Of a stretch of DNA of 64,000 nt, positions 57,540 through 64,000 are shown piece after piece (position 1 is the stretch's first letter; each line of letters starts with the position of its first letter). The DNA is from Thamnaconus septentrionalis. Lineage: Eukaryota > Chordata > Actinopteri > Tetraodontiformes > Monacanthidae. The stretch is from contig CM020507.1 of NCBI GenBank assembly GCA_009823395.1, positions 3,371,501 to 3,435,500 of the forward strand, read 5' to 3'. Under the pieces are notes generated by a model. That model was given only the letters and a program-made list of their open reading frames with translations, was not told where the DNA came from and searched no databases. The position numbers and the translations under genes were made by a program.

Positions 57540-57960
57540 TGGCGGGCAGATTGGAGAGCCGCTGTCCTCCAGCGCCCGTTAATCAGACACATTGGAATTA
57601 ACTTTCAATTGACTTTCTCGCCCGATCCGACGGGAGAGAGACAGCATGGCTGAAAAATGGGGTCGGAGTGCAGCGATTTATAGCTCAAACACAGAAGGAG
57701 AAGAAGGAGAAGAAGAAGAAGAGGGGTTTTATTCGGGTTTCCCCTTTTCAATTTGAGGGGACTTTTAATAACGTTGGAGAGTGTCATAAATAATAAGGTG
57801 ACGCTCCAACCCTCCTTTGTCTTTCCCCCCTTGGCTAGTCATATACAGCAGCGCTATCGTGACGGCTTCATAAATAATCAAGCGATTAATCAAATTGTAT
57901 TGATTCATATGCATGTGTATAGATGTTTCTGATGTAACTCTGGCCAGCAGGTGTCGCACT
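57540..57960. promoter_or_regulatory. Candidate conserved non-coding block
   Basis: Unique DNA with GCCCGTTAATCAGACACATT (57573), GTGTCATAAATAATAAGGTG (57781), CTTCATAAATAATCAAGCGA (57866) and TTAATCAAATTGTATTGATT. Repeated CATAAATAAT words 85 bp apart are Hox/Cdx-like sites. A GAAGAAGGA simple run (57692-57722) interrupts it. CCAGCAGGTGTCGC at 57945 is a near-CTCF core with one mismatch. Confidence 0.35.
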
Positions 57961-58840
57961 CGTGGTTCTGGCGGTACACAAAAGCACGTGTCTTCACGGT
58001 TGGAACCGCAAACTGGCATTGACATTTTTTTTTTTATTAATGTTCCACAATGACAATGCAAACCTTTCAGAAGCCATGTCATGTTAGTTTGAGAATGTTA
58101 TTTAATAAACATTAGCTTAGCAGTACCGATGAGCAAACTGCAGCAACCTTCATGGGACCTTTTTTGGCGGCTCTAAGGGGCAGAAACAACAGCAACAGAC
58201 TGCGTGACATGCCAGACATGCTGCATATCAAAGAAAAAAAAGAAAGAAATATCTACTTAAGCATATTCTTGAATTTTTGTGAATAGATTTTCTGTCACAT
58301 ACCAAATAATGGATGGAGTGAAAACGTTTATGTGCTGGCTGCAGAGAGACAGAATTAGAACGGAATAAATATCAGTCAGTTACCAAGCATGTTTATGTTT
58401 TTCCACTGTGTATCTACAATCTGTGCCGCGCAGAGCTAAGCTAATATGTGCGTGTGTGTGTTTGTGCTGATCACGGTGGGATGATGTCTGCGTGATTGAT
58501 CACCGCCGCTGCTCCACCAGCTCGCCATGGATGGATCACAGTCTGGCCACTTCCTCATTACGGCGGCTGTCACAGCCCCCTATCGCGTTCTGTATGTTGT
58601 TGTTGTTTGTTTTCCAGCAAACAAACAAACAAAAACATTCGAGACAAATTGTAATCCCGACACAACACTTTGAGCACAAGTATCTGAAGAACCGCGTTGG
58701 ATTCCCTGCCGTTGTTTCTGTTGTTAACAGGTGAAAGAAGACTTCCCCCTTCTGATTTTGCACAGCTGCAATATCCAACTGATTAACTGTGATTTTTTTA
58801 TTTCCATTTTTAACCATGCATCTTTCTCAAACCCCTGTTT
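57961..58840. other. Gene-free stretch
   Basis: A T11 run (58025-58035), a short TG run (58449-58461) and an (AAAC)n run (58617-58634). No gene was recognised. Confidence 0.5.
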
Positions 58841-59120
58841 TCACTTAGCAAAAAAAGCAGGTCATTTACAAGCATTTGAAATTCACTGTCAGGTGAAAAT
58901 GGTAACAAATGCAAACAGGAGGCTTTTTAATGTTTGTGGCGAGATAAAATTCAGAGAAAAATTCCTGGTCTTGTTGCCGGGCGGCATTTGTCTCTTGCAT
59001 GAGAGCAGGAAGAGACTCCATCAATTCAAACCAATTCTCCAAAAATTCAATGCGGCGATTTTGTTGTGTGACTTATTTCAATCGATGAATGTTTGCGAAA
59101 TGCATCCGCTACAAGAGCGC
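58841..59120. promoter_or_regulatory. Candidate conserved non-coding block under an open frame
   Basis: The plus frame 58731-59261 (176 codons) is not low-complexity but has no recognisable domain. Underlying DNA is repeat-free with ATGCAAACAGGAGGC-type (58909), TTATTTCAATCGATGAATGT (59071) and GCATTTGAAATTCACTG words. I favour non-coding conservation over coding. Confidence 0.27.
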
Positions 59121-60310
59121 CAACAAGAACGTGAAACAAAACGACACGCTGCCTCTGCTTCTGCATTTCCAGTTTTGCCCGATGTCTCGCGTGGTTCCTG
59201 TGCTTTTTCCAGCATCCCAGTTAAAACATGGTCTTCCGTCTCTACACGCAAACTCAGGTGAGAAATCCCTTTTTAAAGATGTTAGTCCGTCGCCTCCTCC
59301 CCCTCCACCCGCCTTCTGTCTTGCCTGTTCCACCCTCTAACCAGCCGTCGGGGAGTTTTGTACAAAGAGGAGCGGTGACCTACAGTCCTCTCTGGCGGCA
59401 GCGGCGGCTGAGCTCCCACCTCCCCCGCGACTCCTCCTCCCCATACCCCTCCCTCTCCGCCATCGGTGTGCTGAGGGTCCTCCATTTATTCACCTCTCCC
59501 TCCCTCCTCCTCTCCCACCCGCCTCCCACGCTCATGCCCTCTTCACAGGCGGAGTCACGTAATTATTTTTTTCAGCCCTCCTCGCCTCTATCTTTAATTA
59601 CAGCGGAGCCGAGGCTTTAACAGGAAGCTGCAGACACGTCCCGGCCTCCACGTGATTCTTTTCTTCCCTGCCGAGACGACAGAATTCCGACCACTGAGTC
59701 CGCACAGTGTCATATTCCGCTGGCTGCATGTAAAGCATGGCATCGATTGTCTGAAGCAGATTGCTCAGGCTATTTTTCTTTCTTTGTTTTTGGGGGCGGT
59801 GACATTAGCCCGACCACTGGTCAGCATGTTGTTGTGCTTGTAAAGTTGATTCCGGTGAGGCCATCTGCACACTTTGATCCCTGCGGCCAAATGCGACTTT
59901 GCCCTTTCGCAGAAAAAAAGCAAACAGCGATTTGTGCGTGGGGGTGAGAGGACAAGTGTGTTCTATGTGCTATCTAAGTCTTTGTACCTTATTATGCAAA
60001 ACCAAGACATACAGTAGTTGTTCCAAGTTCCAATTCCAATTATTGTAATTAAATATTGCCAGATAATTTGTGTGCAAGTATCAAAAGATTTGGCTGCATC
60101 AGAGGGATACAAACAAATGGAAATTAAAAAATAGTAGTAGTAGTAATTGTACTTCTTGTACTCTGAATGTGTTTGTTGCAAAGAACGCAGCGCAGGCAGG
60201 ATGTGACTAAAGGTTGGCGACTTCACTAAAATAAACTGCACTTGGAGACGTAAGACTGATTCTTAATGCAATACAGTACATTACCAATACATGAGATGTC
60301 CAAAACCTTT
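59121..60310. other. Gene-free stretch
   Basis: 59280-59530 is C/T-rich, giving proline/serine frames. 59560-59760 is unique, with GTAATTATTTTTTTCAG at 59559. A (TAG)n run lies at 60133-60145. No gene was recognised. Confidence 0.5.
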
Positions 60311-60317
60311 TTTTTTT

Positions 60318-60344
60318 CTTTTTACCAACACTGTTGGTAAAAAG
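60318..60344. repeat. Perfect inverted repeat, 13-bp arms, 1-bp spacer
   Basis: The arms are CTTTTTACCAACA (60318-60330) and TGTTGGTAAAAAG (60332-60344) around a single C. The centre CAACACTGTTGG resembles two abutting hAT-type ends. Confidence 0.9.
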
Positions 60345-62789
60345 AATGCCTCACCTCATCAAGGAATAAAAAAAAGTGCAACTCTGCTGTTTTCTTTGCA
60401 GGCGCAGGTTTGAGTTGTTTTCCCCCCCTCTGTTCTGTGTAGCCTGACGAGCTGCTAAGACTCTGATTGCTGCTGTGAGTCTCTGATTCAAGTGGCTGCT
60501 GCTGAGATGTTGACCGCCGGCCACGAAAAGGACAGAAACCGACTGAGATAGGGGCCAAACATCGACTCCGGCGGGGTCCTCGGCGCTGTCGGCGCTCAGG
60601 CCCTGAGAAATAACTGCAACCCCCTCTAATGCTGCGTTCAAATAGAGCCCGGCAGATTCAGACAACAGGAAGAAAAAAATCAGGTGTGAAATTTGTTCAC
60701 GAGAAACTGAATAAAGTAGAAAAAGTGTTTTTTCAGTGGTCTGGTCATGTACTCCCCGGTGCTGCTATGTCACCGCCGCTATCAATGGTATTGGCCAAGT
60801 TTCACCGTCCAGTTGAATGACTTCAGTTTTGCTGTCTGCAGTTTTCCGGACACCACCTGAACACAGCATAACTCCTTATCCCATACATATTGAGCATTAA
60901 AGAATAGTTGTGAATGCATTTTTTTAAATAATAAAGCTGGAAACTATTGTCTTTATTATCCCAAGGTTTACTGACTATTAAAGCCGAGACATCTGCGAGT
61001 TCATTTGCACATAAACACCCGAGCTACCTGCAGGGTGGAAGTGGAGTTCAGCTCATTGGCTGCTTTTGTGCCTGATGATTCTCAACCTGGAAAAAAGAAA
61101 AACAGGCACGAGACAAAAGGAACTCTGGCTTTTGAAACTCTGTGTTTCTCTGCAGCGAGCAAAGATTTTTCAGAGAGAAAAACATCATGAAAAAGAGGAG
61201 CTGCCGACATTTTTTTTCTCCCTCTCCTGCTGAATTACTTTGACTCTGTAGCTCCTGGACGCTGGTTCCCGCTTCCTCTCCTCCTGCCTCGGAGCTCCTC
61301 TTCGTTTGTGAAAAGTTTTCGGTGTAAGAAAGTGAACCTGCTACTTTCACTCTTCACTTTTTCTTTTTTTAATGAACAGCTTCAAACTTGTTGGAAAAAA
61401 AAAACCCCTCCTGGATAATCCTTTATCGCAGGTCTCTGCAGAATCATTATGGCAGAGCCTTTGGGGAAAGCTCGATACGATGGCGCACCAACAATAATAA
61501 TAAAAAAAAAAAAGCAGTTGGAGGATTTGTTTGTAATAATGGCAGGTGTCATTTTAAAAAGCTCCAGCTTGGACTCAATAGAAAACCTCAGCCACCGTTC
61601 CAGGGATGCGCTGTGGTGCTTTTTTCCTTTCTTTTTTTTTTAATAGCATTTCTCTCTTCCTTTGTAAATCCATCAATAGCAGTTTCCTTCACACCCTGCC
61701 ATTGTCTCACCATGAAATGGAAAACATGCATCACACAAAAAAAGGGGGATAAAGGTGGGGGGAGTGGGGGTGGAGGCTCACAAGCTGCGGAATATCAATC
61801 AGCCTGTAAACAAGTCGGAGGTGTCGGCCGAGCGACGGCTCGTGTTCGGGTGGAAGAGGCTGTAGCTGCTGCTTCTGCGCGCAGGGATTTAAAACAATAA
61901 TCTTTCCGGCATAATGAGTTGGTAACGTGGCCAGTTCCTCTTTGATTAGATTTTTTTTTCGATGCCAGGATTCATTCCCCCCCGGCTTCATGTTTCATTA
62001 TTCTTTCTAATTACCTGCAGCGATTCGTCCATCAGGAGTTGGTGCGCTGGCGCAGGTGTAATTGCTTCTTCCATAAATCAGGAAACTGTTTTTTGGGGGA
62101 AGGGGTGTCACCCATGGTGCTCCATTCGTGAAAAAACGCTGGAGTTTGTATAACTATTGATAAATCCAGTCATTATTCTGACAGGTTTGATACTTGAGCA
62201 GCTGCTCTGACACTTTCTGTCAGTGTGTTTGTGTTCGACACGGCGGTGGCACAGCGGCAAATACTTTGTTCCCATCGATTTTCAGAGCCTCAGTTTTTGT
62301 GGTGTCTAATGGCGGGAAAGCACATTGCAAACAGTGGTGGAGTTGATCCTGGTTGATCCTCCCACAACCTTCTTGATCTCACATTTTTCTAATGCCATTT
62401 GGGACCTCAGGCCAGAAGCAGCAAACCTCAGGAAGATCCTCACTGGAGCCACAGTTACTTATTTTTCTCTTGTTTTTTTTTTTAGTCAGCTAATAACATC
62501 AATATCTATTTGTTGTTCTGCTTTCAGGCCGATAGCCTTTTCCCCTGCTAGAAAAAAAACCCAACTACTTTGCATCTTGGACAGGGATGACACTGGCTTA
62601 ACAGCTGATGGTTTTCAATTAAAGGCCCAGAGTGTTGGGTCTAGTACCACCTGTTGGAGGTACATTGAAAACGATGTGATGTCAGGGTAAATATCACGAC
62701 AACACTAAACCAGAGCCATACTCTGGGCTGTAGGTATTTATGTTTCTGTCGTTTTTTTTTTTTTTTTATCTAAACTTAAAAGCATCCAT
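60345..62789. other. Gene-free stretch
   Basis: No gene was recognised. G-rich GGGGGATAAAGGTGGGGGGA followed by GTGGGGGTGG at 61744-61772 fits a quadruplex pattern. T-runs lie at 61626-61641, 62468-62482 and 62752-62767. Frames of 64-170 codons lack motifs. CCACCTGTTGGAGG at 62648 is a weak CTCF-like match. Confidence 0.5.
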
Positions 62790-63500
62790 GCTTACTTTCC
62801 GTTCCATTCCTTGCCAAAAGAGCCCTTTAAATAATTCACAATCGGCCTCTAATGTCAAGATTTGGCATGAAAACCCACATGACCTGAAAAAACCAACTAC
62901 AAACACTTGATTTACTGCTGCATATGTGATTGGGATGCTGCTGCGAGATTTATTACCACCATAGGCTCATTTTTCTGCCAAGGTTACGCAGCACGGTGAG
63001 CTTTAATCAGACGTTGGCATTCGCAGACATTAAGCTCCTGCCCCCAGTTTTGGGCCATATACTGTATGCAGCAAAGGAATAGAAAAAATGTATAAAAAAA
63101 GTAGTGTAAAAGGTGTCGGCAGTGGAGCAGCAGCGCACATGACAGTCCTCGGGGTTATTATTCTAATTTGGTTAAGGCATTAGGCAAATCAACAGCTCCG
63201 GCAGCGGCGCGGCGCCGAGAAGCGGCTAGAGGTGGAATGTGAATGAGCCAAGTTAAGGCAGACAGAACTGGGGCTTCGGCGCTAGCCTGCAGGTTAAAGC
63301 GATAATGCATGAGCTCAGCGGTGGCAGTGGAGCAGTGCTACACATTAGCCGTCCCGCCAGTATCCTCGCAGTGGCCGAAACAGAGGGAAGAACCGGTCTT
63401 GTTTTGTTTTCTCCCCTGAAAGCGGTCAGCCACCACGGCCTCGGCGCGGCGACTGGCGAATGGAATCACTCGCGCTAACGCTAAAATGCTGTGCACGCTA
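62790..63500. promoter_or_regulatory. Candidate conserved non-coding block
   Basis: Mostly repeat-free. It has AAATAATTCACAATCGGCCT (62829), TTATTCTAATTTGGTTAAGG (63157), a CpG cluster (GGCAGCGGCGCGGCGCCGAG at 63201), AAAGCGATAATGCATGAGCT (63296) and GAATCACTCGCGCTAACGCT (63463). No open frame of note covers it, which fits a regulatory role. Texture only. Confidence 0.3.
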
Positions 63501-63919
63501 GCCACAGTGAATACAGACTGAGGACAAGTTGTGCCTCTGAGGAGAAAAACAAGCCGGCGTTTTTAAACACAAGGTCCAAAGGCCAAAAATCAGACGCAAG
63601 TCAATTCAACTGTAAAATATTCTACATTTAATTATTTATTTGTTTGTTTTGTTGCTCGGTTCTTGCTAACTCCTGTTTGTGACTCCTAGGTTTTCTTATT
63701 TCAGAATTTTTTTTTTTAATGAAATTTATTTTACTCCCAGAAAAACCACATGGGTGTTTCTCCTATTAGAATTGAAAAACATACCCTGAAGGGTGATTTT
63801 GATTACCTTGACTGTGGTGCATGTAGTTTTCATGAAATGTTGACTAAATTAAGGCGGGGAAAAAAAAAGTCATTTTGACTCCACACGCTTGTGTAATTCA
63901 GTCCTTGCAGCCATGTGGT
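63501..63919. other. AT-rich gene-free stretch
   Basis: T/A runs at 63706-63718 and 63860-63868. No gene was recognised. Confidence 0.5.
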
Positions 63920-63959
63920 CTGTGTGTGTGCATGTGTGTGTGTGTGTGTGTGTGTGTGG
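63920..63959. repeat. (TG)n microsatellite with CATG interruption
   Basis: About 19 TG units in two blocks. Confidence 0.97.
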
Positions 63960-64000
63960 TCATTCACACTGACTCCTGACTGTCCTTGCCTAATGGCCTA

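Noticed and set aside
57087..57592. 130- and 155-codon minus-strand frames
   Set aside because: Both depend on the TG array and T18 run being read as threonine-histidine and lysine repeats.
58731..59261. 176-codon open frame
   Set aside because: No domain or homology recognised; the DNA reads as repeat-free non-coding sequence.

Overview
The window looks like nuclear DNA from a teleost fish, probably a percomorph-type genome. The reasons are dense, long CA/TG and GA/TC microsatellites, no compact run of coding genes, and decayed copies of mobile elements of the kinds common in fish: a Tc1/mariner transposase relic, an RTE-type LINE 3' end, tRNA-derived SINE pieces with GGAT tails, an L2-type 3' tail and hAT-like ends. 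The species cannot be named from sequence alone. I see no operon, prokaryotic gene, CRISPR array, rRNA, or convincing tRNA or complete protein-coding gene. The open frames present are short; many are translations of microsatellites and most begin nowhere near a plausible gene context.

Layout. 0-5 kb is a microsatellite-rich stretch with five long arrays, including an interrupted (CAG)28+5 tract, one SINE copy and one copy of a short dispersed repeat. 5-24 kb is mostly unique intergenic or intronic DNA broken by a SINE tail expanded into a GGAT minisatellite (7.9-8.1 kb) and a hAT-like MITE (12.7-13.0 kb), with several blocks that look like conserved non-coding elements. 24-39 kb holds most copies of the short dispersed repeat, two CTCF-like motifs in divergent orientation, a CpG-rich block (32.3-32.9 kb) and the Tc1 relic (37.8-38.4 kb). 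39-54 kb contains an RTE LINE relic, a second SINE, a promoter-like block on the minus strand at 48.3-48.75 kb and a TTAA-flanked MITE (50.15-50.71 kb). 54-64 kb is again unique DNA with enhancer-like blocks and a few repeats.

How it may work. The long gene-free span with many repeat-poor, TAATTA-rich, moderately CpG-rich blocks is the texture expected of an intron or gene desert around a developmental regulator, but no flanking gene is visible, so this is inference. The most distinctive item is a family of about nine copies of a 150-190 bp element whose ends carry a forkhead-type TGTTTAC and a CRE-like TGACATCA site. I do not see evidence of a novel multi-gene system.
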